DNA of 64,000 bases from Gramella sp. MAR_2010_147 (GCF_900105135.1 NZ_LT629741.1:3094484-3158483); one strand, 5' to 3'. Numbered from the stretch's first letter, positions 8,536 to 17,742 are shown. Notes: generated from the sequence alone by a model not told the origin. Translations and numbers: made by a program.

Positions 8536-9480
8536 ATGTTGACAAGAAGACATATCAGGGTTAAAGTAATGCAATCACTATACGCTTTTAACCAAAGCCA
8601 GAATGACAACCTTGCCACCGAAGAAAAATTCCTCCTGAAAAGTATGCAGGAGATGTATGATCTATTCTTACTTCAAATTAGTTTGATCACAGAGATAAGA
8701 GAACATGCAGAAACCTATTTAGAAAAATCACAGCAAAAACATTTAGCGACCAGCGAAGAAAAAGATCCTAACAGGAAATTTGTAGATAATCAGGTCTTCC
8801 ATATTCTCAATGAGAATGAAAGTATTCAGAATGCGCTGGAAAAGCATAAGATCAATCAATGGAAACAGGATGATGAATATGTTGCGATCATTTGGAATGA
8901 GCTAAGAAATAGTCTTGCATACCAGGAGTACATGGAAACACGTGAGACGAGTTTTAAAGAAGATAAAGATTTCATTATTCATATTTTTAAAGAAATCATT
9001 GCGCCAAACGATAAGCTTTACGAGTACCTGGAAGACAAAAAACTAACCTGGGTAGATGATCTTCCTTTAGTAAATACGGCTATCCTGAAATTTCTTCAGA
9101 AAATAAAAGAATCAACCGGTAGAGATAAAAAGATCACTCAGCTTTTTAAAAATGAAGAAGATAAAGAGTTTGCTATAAAACTTTTCAGAAAGACCTATCT
9201 GAATGATGAAGATCTTTCCGAAGAAATGCTTGGAAAAACACCCAACTGGGATAAAGACAGAATTGCAGAAGTAGATATGGTACTTATCAAGATGGCGATT
9301 TGCGAATTTTTGAAATTTACCAGCATCCCTGTTAAAGTTACCATTAATGAATACCTGGAGATTGCAAAGGAATATAGTACTCCCAAAAGCAGTATTTTTA
9401 TCAATGGTGTTTTAGATAAACTTTCTAAAGAATACCAAACGGAAGACAAGCTAAATAAAACTGGTAGAGGTCTTATGTAG
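8536..9480 (+). CDS. nusB: Transcription antitermination factor NusB (long form)
   Basis: A 314-residue NusB of the long Bacteroidota type. NusB with NusE binds boxA RNA and supports antitermination in rRNA operons. The N terminus LTRRHIRVKVMQSLYAF and the C-terminal helices (about residues 230-305, including DRIAEVDMVLIKMAICEF and NEYLEIAKEYSTPKS) are family features; the middle third is the lineage-specific insertion. The ATG at 8536 was chosen over an upstream in-frame ATG at 8467, because the extra 23 residues are not NusB-like and cover the leader hairpin. It is followed by DUF1573 and yajC, a common order in this phylum. Confidence 0.93.
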   Translation: MLTRRHIRVKVMQSLYAFNQSQNDNLATEEKFLLKSMQEMYDLFLLQISLITEIREHAETYLEKSQQKHLATSEEKDPNRKFVDNQVFHILNENESIQNALEKHKINQWKQDDEYVAIIWNELRNSLAYQEYMETRETSFKEDKDFIIHIFKEIIAPNDKLYEYLEDKKLTWVDDLPLVNTAILKFLQKIKESTGRDKKITQLFKNEEDKEFAIKLFRKTYLNDEDLSEEMLGKTPNWDKDRIAEVDMVLIKMAICEFLKFTSIPVKVTINEYLEIAKEYSTPKSSIFINGVLDKLSKEYQTEDKLNKTGRGLM

Positions 9481-9533
9481 TAAAGATTTTTTATTATTTT
9501 TATCAATTAGAAATTAAACAAAATAACTTCACC

Positions 9534-9992
9534 ATGAAAAAAACAATTTTAATGTTTGCAGCAGTAGGGGCGATGCTGTTCACCGGATGTAAAGATAATG
9601 CCTCAGAGAAGGTAAAAGCAGAAAACGTTGAAGCATCTGCTGAACGTGATGCTAAAGAAACGGTATATCCGGAAATCACTTTTGAAGAAACAGAATTTGA
9701 TTTTGGAAATATCGCCAAAGGTACTAATGTAGAGCATGTGTTTAAGTTTACAAATACAGGAGATGCTCCTTTAGTAATTACCAATGCATCCAGTTCTTGT
9801 GGTTGTACTGTACCAACGTATCCTAAAAACGAAACGATCTCTCCTGGAGAATCCAGCGAAATGTTAGTTAAGTTTAACGGGTCTGGTAACGGGCAGGTTA
9901 CTAAAACAGTGACTGTATCTGCAAATACAGAATCAGGAAAAGAACAAATTAAAATCAAAGCTTTTGTAGAAGCTGACGAAAACGCTAGCTAA
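9534..9992 (+). CDS. DUF1573 lipoprotein
   Basis: A 152-residue predicted lipoprotein with a signal peptide ending in the lipobox LFTGC (Cys19). The rest is a single DUF1573 Ig-like domain, recognised by FDFGNIAKGTNVEHVFKFTN and the ASSSCGCT segment with two cysteines close together. It should be anchored in the cell envelope. The function of this very common Bacteroidota family is not established; an envelope structural or redox role is only a guess. It sits 53 bp after nusB and 8 bp before yajC, probably in one transcript. Confidence 0.88.
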   Translation: MKKTILMFAAVGAMLFTGCKDNASEKVKAENVEASAERDAKETVYPEITFEETEFDFGNIAKGTNVEHVFKFTNTGDAPLVITNASSSCGCTVPTYPKNETISPGESSEMLVKFNGSGNGQVTKTVTVSANTESGKEQIKIKAFVEADENAS

Positions 9993-10000
9993 AAGCATAT

Positions 10001-10306
10001 ATGGATCAATTAACGCAGTTTGCACCAATTATTTTAATGTTTGTGGTGGTGTATTTTTTTATGATACGCCCGCAAATGAAAAAAGCTAAACAGGAAAAAA
10101 GTTTTGCCGCCGAACTTAAAAAAGGAGATCGGGTTATTACCAAAAGTGGTATGCATGGTAAAATTGTTGATTTCAGCGAAAAAAATAATTCGGTGATAAT
10201 TGAAACCGGCGCAGGAAAAATAACATTTGACAGGTCTTCGATTTCTATGGAAATGAGTCAGAAATTGAATGAACCGGCAAAACCTGCCAAGGAAAAAAAG
10301 AAGTAA
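10001..10306 (+). CDS. yajC: Preprotein translocase subunit YajC
   Basis: A 101-residue YajC, the single-pass inner-membrane accessory of SecDF-YidC. One transmembrane helix (about residues 8-22) ends in the family motif FMIRPQMKKAKQ, followed by the small beta domain LKKGDRVITKSGMHGKIVDF. The lysine-rich tail is ordinary. It ends the nusB-DUF1573-yajC group and is followed by a strong terminator. secDF is not in the window. Confidence 0.95.
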   Translation: MDQLTQFAPIILMFVVVYFFMIRPQMKKAKQEKSFAAELKKGDRVITKSGMHGKIVDFSEKNNSVIIETGAGKITFDRSSISMEMSQKLNEPAKPAKEKKK

Positions 10307-10325
10307 TACAATACTTTAAATAGTG

Positions 10326-10357
10326 AAAAAAAGCAGCTAGAAATAGCTGCTTTTTTT
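10326..10357. terminator. Bidirectional terminator after yajC
   Basis: A perfect 14-bp stem (10326-10339 with 10344-10357) with a GAAA loop has an A7 run on the left and a T7 run on the right. It separates convergent yajC and the YdeI-like gene. Confidence 0.9.
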
Positions 10358-10360
10358 ATT

Positions 10361-10954
10361 TTAACAATTCTTGTATTTATCATGCAAGCCAACACCATTC
10401 TTAATCATAGGTGTGATCTTAGATATACGGCTTAATTTGGTGGCCTCTCTCTTAGCCTGTGAAATATAATCGGCATATTCCCGCTGTTTTCCCGGAGTGA
10501 GTTTTTTAAAACTTTTTTCAAGATCATTGTCGCTTTTAAAAGCTGCAGTTAGTTCTTGGGGCATTACCAGTTTCTTTTTAGGAACCGGTTTTATTTCTTT
10601 TCCTTCTCGCTGATTCTGAATGGCTTCCTTTATATAGGGCAATAGAACTGAATTTTTAATTTCTTCTTTCTTTTCAAACCGAATCTGTCGAAGTGCTTTG
10701 GTCTTACCCTCCTGGGCATTTACCAACATTGCGGTATTCTCTTTCAATAAAGCGCCATTAAAAAACCAGATCCCGAAGTGATTTTTAAAAGCTCCTAATC
10801 CAACCACATTTTTACCTTCTAAAGTATAGACAGGGGCACCCCATTTGATTTCAGATTTTAAATCTGTAGTCATAATAAGTTCATGAAGCTGTCTCAGCTC
10901 ATTTTCCCATTTAGAATGAACAGCGATATATTCTTCAGCATTTTTTACGGCCAT
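10361..10954 (-). CDS. YdeI/OmdA-like protein with DUF1801 domain
   Basis: A 197-residue cytoplasmic protein of the YdeI family. The N-terminal DUF1801 domain (about residues 15-115, with IKWGAPVYTLEGKNVVGLGAFKNH) is followed by the OmdA/YdeI C-terminal helical region with LTPGKQREYADYISQAKRE. Bacillus YdeI has been linked to envelope stress, but the biochemical role is unknown. It lies 10 bp downstream of pepT on the same strand, so the two are probably cotranscribed. I see no signal peptide or enzyme motif. Confidence 0.82.
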   Translation of the reverse strand: MAVKNAEEYIAVHSKWENELRQLHELIMTTDLKSEIKWGAPVYTLEGKNVVGLGAFKNHFGIWFFNGALLKENTAMLVNAQEGKTKALRQIRFEKKEEIKNSVLLPYIKEAIQNQREGKEIKPVPKKKLVMPQELTAAFKSDNDLEKSFKKLTPGKQREYADYISQAKREATKLSRISKITPMIKNGVGLHDKYKNC

Positions 10955-10964
10955 GGTTTAAAAT

Positions 10965-12209
10965 TTATTCCTCGTATTTCTTAGCGGTTAGTTCTGCTAA
11001 TTTAACGATAACTTCTGCGGCTTTTTGCATACTCTCTACAGGAACGTATTCATATTTACCGTGAAAATTATGTCCGCCCGCAAAAATATTGGGGCAGGGG
11101 AGTCCCATAAAGCTTAATTGTGCACCATCCGTTCCGCCTCTAATTGGTTTAAGGATTGGTTTTACGTCTACCTGCTCCATCGCCTCCTTTGCAAGATCTA
11201 CAATATGCATCACGGGCTCTACTTTTTCACGCATATTGAAATACTGATCCCTGATCTCAATGTGGATACAGTCTCTTTCATATTGAGAGCAGATATCGCT
11301 AACCAGGTGCTGCATCATTTCTTTTCGAGCCTCAAAATGTGTTTTGTCGTGATCACGGATTATATATTCCAGGACAGTTTCTTCAACATCCCCTTTAATA
11401 CTGCTCAAATGAAAGAATCCCTGGCGATCTTCTGTATGTTCGGGGGTTTCCAGTCTTGGCAGGGAATTGATAAAGTCCTGGGCGATATACATGCTATTAA
11501 TCATTTTATCTTTCGCATATCCCGGATGTACGCTTTTTCCAAAAATCTTGACAACTGCGCTTGCTGCGTTAAAGTTTTCATACTCCAGTTCACCTATCTG
11601 GCTGCCATCCATCGTATAGGCCCATTCAGCGCCAAACTTTTCTACATCAAATTTATGCGCTCCACGTCCAATTTCTTCATCAGGAGTAAAACAGATCCTT
11701 ATTTTTCCATGAGGGATTTCGGGATTATCTACCAGATATTCCATTGCAGTCATGATCTCTGTAATTCCCGCCTTATCATCTGCTCCTAAAAGTGTAGTCC
11801 CGTCGGTCGTAATTATCGTCTGCCCCTTATATTGTTCAAGATCATCAAAATAGTCTGGAGAAAGGACGATATCTTTTTCGGCATTGAGAACAATATCCTT
11901 TCCATCATAATTTTCAATAATTTGAGGATTTACATTAGTTCCCGAAAAATCTGGAGTAGTATCAAAATGAGAAACAAAACCAATTACCGGAACCTTGTGC
12001 GGGACATTTGCAGGCAGCGCTGCCATTACGTAGGCATGTTCATCAATGCTTACATCCTGAAGACCTATTTCCTTTAATTCTTCTACTAATTTATTAGCCA
12101 GGTTCCATTGCTTTTCTGTGCTCGGTGTGGAATCACTATTGGCGTCACTTTGTGTATCGATCTTTACATAACTGATGAATCTATCAATTATATGCTGTTT
12201 ATTAGTCAT
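10965..12209 (-). CDS. pepT: Peptidase T (tripeptide aminopeptidase)
   Basis: A 414-residue M20B metallopeptidase that removes the N-terminal residue of tripeptides in the cytoplasm, using two zinc ions. Metal and catalytic motifs are visible in order: [22 protein letters not shown] and [12 protein letters not shown]; the last histidine ligand lies in the [13 protein letters not shown] segment near the C terminus. Length matches E. coli PepT. The ATG at 12209 is the only sensible start. It is divergent from pyrD. Confidence 0.95.
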   Translation of the reverse strand: MTNKQHIIDRFISYVKIDTQSDANSDSTPSTEKQWNLANKLVEELKEIGLQDVSIDEHAYVMAALPANVPHKVPVIGFVSHFDTTPDFSGTNVNPQIIENYDGKDIVLNAEKDIVLSPDYFDDLEQYKGQTIITTDGTTLLGADDKAGITEIMTAMEYLVDNPEIPHGKIRICFTPDEEIGRGAHKFDVEKFGAEWAYTMDGSQIGELEYENFNAASAVVKIFGKSVHPGYAKDKMINSMYIAQDFINSLPRLETPEHTEDRQGFFHLSSIKGDVEETVLEYIIRDHDKTHFEARKEMMQHLVSDICSQYERDCIHIEIRDQYFNMREKVEPVMHIVDLAKEAMEQVDVKPILKPIRGGTDGAQLSFMGLPCPNIFAGGHNFHGKYEYVPVESMQKAAEVIVKLAELTAKKYEE

Positions 12210-12295
12210 TGGGTTAGGTTTAGGTCAAAAATACATATATAGAGTGCTGCTTCAAAACCTTTTAAGTTTTCATATAGTTTTTTACTTATTCATTC

Positions 12296-12303
12296 TATTT
12301 TTG
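12296..12303 (+). promoter_or_regulatory. -7 promoter element (TATTTTTG) of pyrD
   Basis: A TAnnTTTG match ends 16 bp before the pyrD start codon, in the divergent pepT-pyrD spacer. The leader would be only about 10 nt. Confidence 0.6.
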
Positions 12304-12319
12304 CAGAAAACCTCTGGTA

Positions 12320-13342
12320 ATGTATAAATCACTTATAAGACCTGCACTTTTTAAATTTGATCCTGAAGAGATCCATTATTTCACATTTAATTTTTTAAGA
12401 AAGTTTTGTAAGATTCCGGGGGCAACTTCTTTCTTGAGATCTAAATTCCAGGTGGAAGATCCAAGGCTGGAAAGGGAAGTCTTTGGATTGAAATTTAAAA
12501 ATCCTGTTGGGCTTGCCGCAGGTTTTGATAAGGATGCCAGATTATACCATGAATTATCTTCTTTAGGTTTCGGATTTATTGAAGTGGGAACGGTAACCCC
12601 AAAGCCACAAGCCGGGAATGAGAAAAGACGATTATTCAGACTAAAGGCAGATTCTGCTATTATCAATCGCATGGGTTTTAATAATCACGGTGTGGAAGAA
12701 ATGGTGGAGCGCCTAAAAAAAAATGAAAATATACTTATTGGGGGGAATATTGGTAAAAATAAGGTAACCCCAAATGAGAAGGCAAAGGATGATTATTTAT
12801 TCAGTTTTGAAGCTTTATTTAATCATGTGAATTATTTCGTAGTAAATGTGAGTTCACCAAATACGCCAAACCTCAGGGAGCTTCAGGATAAAGAACCTTT
12901 AAAAGATCTTTTGAATACGCTTCAGAAAAAGAACGAGCAAAAGCCAAATCCTAAACCAATATTATTAAAAATCGCCCCGGATCTTACTGATGATCAATTG
13001 CTGGATATCATCGAGATTATTCAGGAAACCAGGATTGCCGGAGTGATCGCGACAAATACCACAATTTCCAGAGAAGGACTGAAGTCTGAAAATAAAAATG
13101 AAACGGGCGGACTAAGTGGAAAACCTCTTACCAGAAGGTCTACTGAAGTGATAAGATTCCTGTCTCAAAAAAGTAACAAAGCTTTTCCAATTATTGGCGT
13201 AGGAGGAATTCATACTGCAGCCGATGCTATTGAGAAACTTGAAGCAGGAGCGAGCTTAATTCAGCTTTACACAGGATTTATTTATGAAGGACCAGCCCTT
13301 GTCAAGGCGATCAATCAAAAGATTTTAGAGAAAGGACTTTAA
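12320..13342 (+). CDS. pyrD: Dihydroorotate dehydrogenase (quinone), class 2
   Basis: A 340-residue membrane-associated flavoenzyme that oxidises dihydroorotate to orotate in pyrimidine synthesis, passing electrons to quinone. Class 2 is shown by the N-terminal helical extension (residues 1-45, [17 protein letters not shown]) before the barrel, by [16 protein letters not shown], by the substrate loop [14 protein letters not shown] with the catalytic serine, and by [21 protein letters not shown] at the FMN phosphate site. A LysE-type exporter follows after 4 bp. Confidence 0.96.
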   Translation: MYKSLIRPALFKFDPEEIHYFTFNFLRKFCKIPGATSFLRSKFQVEDPRLEREVFGLKFKNPVGLAAGFDKDARLYHELSSLGFGFIEVGTVTPKPQAGNEKRRLFRLKADSAIINRMGFNNHGVEEMVERLKKNENILIGGNIGKNKVTPNEKAKDDYLFSFEALFNHVNYFVVNVSSPNTPNLRELQDKEPLKDLLNTLQKKNEQKPNPKPILLKIAPDLTDDQLLDIIEIIQETRIAGVIATNTTISREGLKSENKNETGGLSGKPLTRRSTEVIRFLSQKSNKAFPIIGVGGIHTAADAIEKLEAGASLIQLYTGFIYEGPALVKAINQKILEKGL

Positions 13343-13346
13343 TATT

Positions 13347-13961
13347 ATGCTGGATCAGCTTATTCCTTTTTTAACGGCCTCTATTCTTCTTACTTTTTCT
13401 CCAGGACCCGATATTATATATGTGTTGGTGAGATCTATCACCTACGGTTATAGACAGGGAATTGTTACGGCACTAGGTTTAGTAAGCGGAATTTTGATAC
13501 ATACCAGTTTGCTGGCTTTTGGTGTTTCAGCAATCATTAAGCAATCTGAAGATGTCTTCCTTTTTATAAAAATACTTGGAGCTTTATATCTGTTTTACCT
13601 GGCCTATCAGGTCTATAAAAGCGATCCTGAAATTGCTTTTTCTTCGGAAGGAATTAGCGATAAAAGTATGTTCAGCTTATTTAAACAGGGATTTATTATG
13701 AACGTACTGAACCCAAAAGTGGGGATATTCTTTTTGGCATTTTTTCCCGGATTTCTTTGGGAGCCGAACGGGAACACGGTCATACAATTCTATATTTTAG
13801 GAGCCGTTTTTATGCTACAGGCACTACTCATTTTCAGCAGCGTAGCAGTACTTGCTGATAAAATTTCAGTTTATATAAAATCCCATCCAGGATCTGGAGT
13901 ATTTTTAAAATGGATGCAGGTGGTGATCTTTATACTCATCGCTGTTCTAATTCTTCTTTAA
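13347..13961 (+). CDS. LysE/RhtB-family exporter
   Basis: A 204-residue inner-membrane protein with about six hydrophobic segments and the LysE/RhtB family signature near the N terminus (FLTASILLTFSPGPDIIYVL). Family members export amino acids such as lysine, homoserine or threonine; the substrate here is unknown. It starts 4 bp after the pyrD stop and is almost certainly cotranscribed with it, although a functional link to pyrimidine synthesis is not obvious. Translational coupling is likely. Confidence 0.88.
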   Translation: MLDQLIPFLTASILLTFSPGPDIIYVLVRSITYGYRQGIVTALGLVSGILIHTSLLAFGVSAIIKQSEDVFLFIKILGALYLFYLAYQVYKSDPEIAFSSEGISDKSMFSLFKQGFIMNVLNPKVGIFFLAFFPGFLWEPNGNTVIQFYILGAVFMLQALLIFSSVAVLADKISVYIKSHPGSGVFLKWMQVVIFILIAVLILL

Positions 13962-14056
13962 AAATTAAAGATTCAGTATCATTATTTCTGAAATTCCGGG
14001 TTGAAATTTATTATTATCAATAAATCGATATTCTTTTTCAATTTTCCCTAAAATGC

Positions 14057-14064
14057 TATCTTTG
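14057..14064 (+). promoter_or_regulatory. -7 promoter element (TATCTTTG) of HMG-CoA lyase
   Basis: A TAnnTTTG match ends only 5 bp before the ATG, so transcription would begin at or next to the start codon and the mRNA would be almost leaderless. Confidence 0.6.
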
Positions 14065-14069
14065 GGCAT

Positions 14070-14933
14070 ATGGGTAAAGTGAAGCTTATCGAGTGTCCCA
14101 GAGATGCGATGCAGGGAATCCGGGATTTTATTCCTACAGAAAAAAAAGTACAATATATTCAGTCGCTTCTACGCTGCGGGTTTGATACTATAGATTTTGG
14201 AAGTTTCGTATCTCCCAAAGCGATTCCGCAGATGGTAGATACTGCAGAAGTACTTTCCAGGCTGGATCTTTCAAAAACTGAGAGTAAACTTCTGGCAATA
14301 GTAGCCAATACCCGTGGAGCTGAAGATGCTTCAGAATTTTCTGAAATAGATTATTTAGGCTATCCATTTTCAATTTCTGAAAACTTCCAGATGCGTAATA
14401 CGCATAAAACAATAGCCCAATCTGTTGAGATTTTAGAGGAAATTCTAAATATCGCCGATGCTTCCGGGAAGGAAGTAGTTGCCTATTTAAGTATGGGATT
14501 CGGAAATCCATATGGAGATCCCTGGAATGTGGAAATAGTAGGGGAGTGGACAGAAAAACTTTCGGCGATGGGAGTTAAAATTCTGTCCTTGTCTGATACC
14601 GTTGGAACTTCTACTCCAGAGATCATTGATTACCTGTTTTCCAATCTCATCCCAAAATATCCAAATATCGAGTTTGGTGCACATTTGCATACTACACCAT
14701 CCAAATGGCACGAGAAAGTAGATGCCGCTTTTAAGGCTGGTTGTTATAGATTTGATGGTGCTATCCAGGGCTTTGGAGGTTGCCCTATGGCTAAGGATGA
14801 ACTTACAGGTAATATGCCTTCAGAAAAGATGCTTTCTTATTTCAATGCTGCAAAAGAGGATACAAACGTGAAAATGACCAGTTTTGAATCGTCTTATAAT
14901 GAAGCTTCCAAAATTTTTAATGCTTACCATTAG
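14070..14933 (+). CDS. mvaB: Hydroxymethylglutaryl-CoA lyase
   Basis: A 287-residue TIM-barrel aldolase that splits HMG-CoA into acetyl-CoA and acetoacetate, the last step of leucine breakdown. The N-terminal CPRDAMQG contains the catalytic arginine/aspartate pair, HLHTTP carries metal-binding histidines, and the signature GFGGCPMAKDELTGN holds the catalytic cysteine. Other leucine-catabolic genes are not adjacent, although leucine dehydrogenase and an acyl-CoA dehydrogenase occur elsewhere in the window. The start at 14070 matches the family N terminus and leaves almost no leader. Confidence 0.93.
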   Translation: MGKVKLIECPRDAMQGIRDFIPTEKKVQYIQSLLRCGFDTIDFGSFVSPKAIPQMVDTAEVLSRLDLSKTESKLLAIVANTRGAEDASEFSEIDYLGYPFSISENFQMRNTHKTIAQSVEILEEILNIADASGKEVVAYLSMGFGNPYGDPWNVEIVGEWTEKLSAMGVKILSLSDTVGTSTPEIIDYLFSNLIPKYPNIEFGAHLHTTPSKWHEKVDAAFKAGCYRFDGAIQGFGGCPMAKDELTGNMPSEKMLSYFNAAKEDTNVKMTSFESSYNEASKIFNAYH

Positions 14934-15253
14934 TATTCAAAGAAAATATATCTAAAACGTCTTTCTGAATTTATTTCAGAATCCTTGCTCTATTAACTTT
15001 AGAAAATCCTGAAGCAAGTGTAGAATGAGTTTATTTGTCAGGAATAGTGTTCGTCTAAAATTCTCAGATTTACATTTTCTAAAGATCATATTTCATCTTT
15101 CTACGATGGGAACTGAGTAAATTAAAGGTAAATTCTTTGCTAGAACTCGGTTAAACCGCAACTCAGAATCTATTGTTTAAGTTCTGATTTCCAGCTATTC
15201 TTAGGTTTATTATTAATTGTATTTATTGTTTTAAAAACAACTATTGAGAAAAG

Positions 15254-15276
15254 TTATTTAAAATTAATCTAAATAA
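15254..15276. promoter_or_regulatory. Candidate operator 1 (upstream of -33)
   Basis: A 23-bp element with outer arms TTATTTA and TAAATAA separated by 9 nt ends 2 bp before the TTG of the promoter. A second copy lies after the transcription start. The core resembles DtxR/Fur-type iron boxes (TTTAGA...TCTAAA-like), but the regulator is inferred. Confidence 0.6.
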
Positions 15277-15278
15277 AC

Positions 15279-15309
15279 TTGCCGTAGCCAAAACGGGTTT
15301 TTATATTTG
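15279..15309 (+). promoter_or_regulatory. Promoter of the imelysin/TonB operon
   Basis: TTG at 15279-15281 and TATATTTG at 15302-15309 are 20 bp apart, a good match to the Bacteroidota -33/-7 consensus. The start codon is 39 bp downstream of the -7 box. Confidence 0.75.
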
Positions 15310-15319
15310 CCGGCGAATA

Positions 15320-15342
15320 TTATTTTAAACCAGTCTAAATAA
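15320..15342. promoter_or_regulatory. Candidate operator 2 (in the leader)
   Basis: A second 23-bp copy of the element, with arms TTATTTT and TAAATAA and the same 9-nt spacing, lies between the -7 box and the start codon. It starts 66 bp after copy 1. Confidence 0.6.
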
Positions 15343-15348
15343 AGAGAT

Positions 15349-16557
15349 ATGAAAAAGCTGTTATTTTCAGCAGTATTAGCGGGAGCAACTTTAGTATCCT
15401 GTTCATCAGATGATGATGCACTTAACCCGGAAGGAGAAAACAATATAAATACTCCTGCAACTTATAATTTTGAAAGAGACAATAGTTCAACTGTAGATTA
15501 TAATGGTCAGACAACCAGACTTCAAATGTCTGCTGAACTTCTTTCTAATTTTAATGATTTTGATAATGCAACAGAAGATTTGTTGTTGAATATGTTTGCC
15601 AATGAGAATGCTCCATTTGAAAACGCAAGCCTAAATGAATCTTCTAAAAGTGTGAAATCTAAAGTTGCAGCTTCAAACTTGTATTTCTCAACCAATGCGG
15701 TTGAAAGCACAGAAATTAAGAATGATTTTGAGTCTTATATTTCAGGGCAAATGACTACAGTAAAGTCAAATAAAGATCAGCTTGCAGAAGCTGGTATGGC
15801 AGGGCAGATCGCTGATGGTGATGGAGTACGTTATGTAAATGAAAAAGGTTTGGAGTTTAACCAGGCATTTGCGAAAGGATTAATTGGTGCGTTGTTAATA
15901 GACCAGACTTTAAATAATTACCTGTCTCAAGCTGTACTGGACGAAGGTGACAATATAGCTAACAATGATGCTGAAATCACTGAAGATGGTAAGGTTTACA
16001 CCACGATGGAGCATAAATGGGATGAAGCTTACGGATATGTTTATGGAGATCCTTCAATTCCAGCGGCAGATCCTAATTCAGTTTTAAATGAAAGCGATGA
16101 CCGTCTTTTATTCAATTATCTGGGACGTGTAGATGCTGATGAAGATTTTGCCGGAATTGCTGAAGAAACTTTTGAAGCTTTCAAAACAGGTAGGGCTGCG
16201 ATCGTTGCTGGAAATTATACAAAACGAGATGAGCAGGTTGCTGTTATTCGTGAGAATCTTTCTAAAGTGATCGCTATACGAGCCGTACATTATTTACAGG
16301 GAGGTAAAGCTGCATTAGCTGAGGGAAATATGGGCAGTGCCTTCCATGAACTTTCTGAAGGATTTGGATTTATCTATAGCCTTAGGTTTACGCATGATCC
16401 ATCAACAGGAGCTCCGTATATTTCAAAAGCTCAAACTGATTCGTTTAAAGAACAATTATTGTCAGGAAATGGTTTCTGGGATGTTACCCCTGAAACACTG
16501 GATGCAATTTCAGAGGAAATTGCTACAGCATTCGGTTTTTCCGTAGACGAAGCATAA
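15349..16557 (+). CDS. DUF4856 lipoprotein (imelysin-operon first gene)
   Basis: A 402-residue lipoprotein with a signal peptide and lipobox ending at Cys18 (TLVSCSSDDD), followed by an acidic linker. The mature part is a DUF4856-type alpha-helical protein: KWDEAYGYVYGDP, DDRLLFNYLGRVDAD, AIRAVHYLQGGKAAL and AFHELSEGFGFIYSLRF are recognisable. In Flavobacteriia this family is typically found next to imelysin genes, as here. The role is unknown; a surface or periplasmic metal- or cofactor-binding partner of the TonB receptor downstream is inferred from the operon. A hairpin separates it from the next gene. Confidence 0.82.
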   Translation: MKKLLFSAVLAGATLVSCSSDDDALNPEGENNINTPATYNFERDNSSTVDYNGQTTRLQMSAELLSNFNDFDNATEDLLLNMFANENAPFENASLNESSKSVKSKVAASNLYFSTNAVESTEIKNDFESYISGQMTTVKSNKDQLAEAGMAGQIADGDGVRYVNEKGLEFNQAFAKGLIGALLIDQTLNNYLSQAVLDEGDNIANNDAEITEDGKVYTTMEHKWDEAYGYVYGDPSIPAADPNSVLNESDDRLLFNYLGRVDADEDFAGIAEETFEAFKTGRAAIVAGNYTKRDEQVAVIRENLSKVIAIRAVHYLQGGKAALAEGNMGSAFHELSEGFGFIYSLRFTHDPSTGAPYISKAQTDSFKEQLLSGNGFWDVTPETLDAISEEIATAFGFSVDEA

Positions 16558-16574
16558 TTAAAGAAGATAATTAG

Positions 16575-16607
16575 CCGGAGCTGGAAGTTTCTTCCGCTCC
16601 GGTTTTT
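16575..16607 (+). terminator. Intercistronic terminator-like hairpin
   Basis: The stem CCGGAGC...GCTCCGG extends inward with GGAAG/CTTCC around one bulge, followed by T5. It lies between the DUF4856 and imelysin genes, so it probably lets only part of the transcripts continue, raising expression of the first gene. Confidence 0.75.
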
Positions 16608-16620
16608 AAAATTTATAACT

Positions 16621-17733
16621 ATGAAGATTTCGAGAATTTTATTATTAGTGTGTCTTGTTTTTGCAGCCTGTTCTACAGAAGATGATGGAGGGGATACCGG
16701 TGGTGGAAACGCAACAGATGCTTTTGATCGTGGTGAAATGCTGGCTAACTGGGCAGATAATATTATTCTTCCTTCATATGAAGATTTTTCTACAAAAACT
16801 CAGAGGCTAGAGGAATTAGCCCAGGCTTTTGTAGATAATCCTGGAAATAGTGAATTAACAGCGCTTAGAGCGCAATTTGAGCTTTCTTACAAATCTTTCC
16901 AGAGTGTATCTATGTTTGATATTGGTAAGGCAGAAGAATTGAATTACAGAAGTTTTTTAAATACATACCCGCTTAACGCATCAGATGTAGAGTCTAAAGT
17001 AGAAGCTGGTAGTTATAACTTTGAGCTACCGTCAAGTTATGATGAACAGGGTTTTCCGGCCCTGGATTATCTATTGTACGGTTTGGGTTCTACAAAAGAA
17101 TCGATACTGACAAAATATACTACAGATGCCAACGCAGAGAATTATAAGGCTTATCTTCTGGATGTAACTAAGCGAATCAACGCTCTTACTACTGAGGTTA
17201 CCAATTCCTGGCAGGGTGATTACAGGGATACTTTTGTAAATAATACCAGCTCATCAAGTACAGGTTCTGTAGATCGTTTGACAAATAAATATGTAATGTA
17301 TTTTGAAAAATTCTTGCGTTCCGGAAAAATTGGTTTCCCTTCTGGTGCCATTACAGGAGCGCCTTCACCAATCAATGTGGAAGCATATTACGCTGAAGAC
17401 TTTTCTAAAGAGCTTTATTTGGAGGCCTTGAAAAGCAGTAAAGATTTTTTCACAGGAAAGTATTTTGGAAGTAGTGAAACTGGAAAAAGTTATCAGGCAT
17501 ATTTAGAAGCACTGGATAGAGAGGAACTTTCGAGTGATATTTTATCACAATTCAATACTATAAGCTCGATGTCTGGAGATCTTGATACAAGTCTTAGAAA
17601 TCAGGTAGAAACCAATAATACATTAATGCTAGAGGTTCATGATGAATTACAAAAGGAAGTAGTATTGCTAAAATTAGATATGCTGCAGGCGCTTTCTATT
17701 AGTGTGGATTATGTAGATTCAGACGGAGATTAG
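16621..17733 (+). CDS. Imelysin-family (M75-like) lipoprotein
   Basis: A 370-residue lipoprotein (lipobox FAAC, Cys17) followed by an acidic, glycine-rich linker and an imelysin-like helical domain. Family members (IrpA, ICMP, EfeO-like) are iron-regulated and bind metal through a GxHxxE motif. The aligned stretch here is GFPALD (144-149) in FPALDYLLYG, so the histidine is replaced by proline and the glutamate by aspartate; this copy should not bind metal in the classical way. It stands between the DUF4856 and HTTM genes, with 9 bp to the latter. Confidence 0.88.
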   Translation: MKISRILLLVCLVFAACSTEDDGGDTGGGNATDAFDRGEMLANWADNIILPSYEDFSTKTQRLEELAQAFVDNPGNSELTALRAQFELSYKSFQSVSMFDIGKAEELNYRSFLNTYPLNASDVESKVEAGSYNFELPSSYDEQGFPALDYLLYGLGSTKESILTKYTTDANAENYKAYLLDVTKRINALTTEVTNSWQGDYRDTFVNNTSSSSTGSVDRLTNKYVMYFEKFLRSGKIGFPSGAITGAPSPINVEAYYAEDFSKELYLEALKSSKDFFTGKYFGSSETGKSYQAYLEALDREELSSDILSQFNTISSMSGDLDTSLRNQVETNNTLMLEVHDELQKEVVLLKLDMLQALSISVDYVDSDGD

Positions 17734-17742
17734 TCTGTTTAA

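Larger units (their letters stand above)
14934..15348. other. AT-rich intergenic region with promoter and paired operators
   Basis: A 415-bp gap holds no convincing gene. The first 300 bp show nothing beyond AT-rich sequence and one weak hairpin near 14963. The last 100 bp contain the imelysin-operon promoter and two 23-bp near-palindromes described separately. Confidence 0.7.

Noticed and set aside
11118..11789. Plus-strand frame of 223 codons inside pepT
   Set aside because: Antisense to a complete PepT with intact motifs; composition is typical of a shadow frame.
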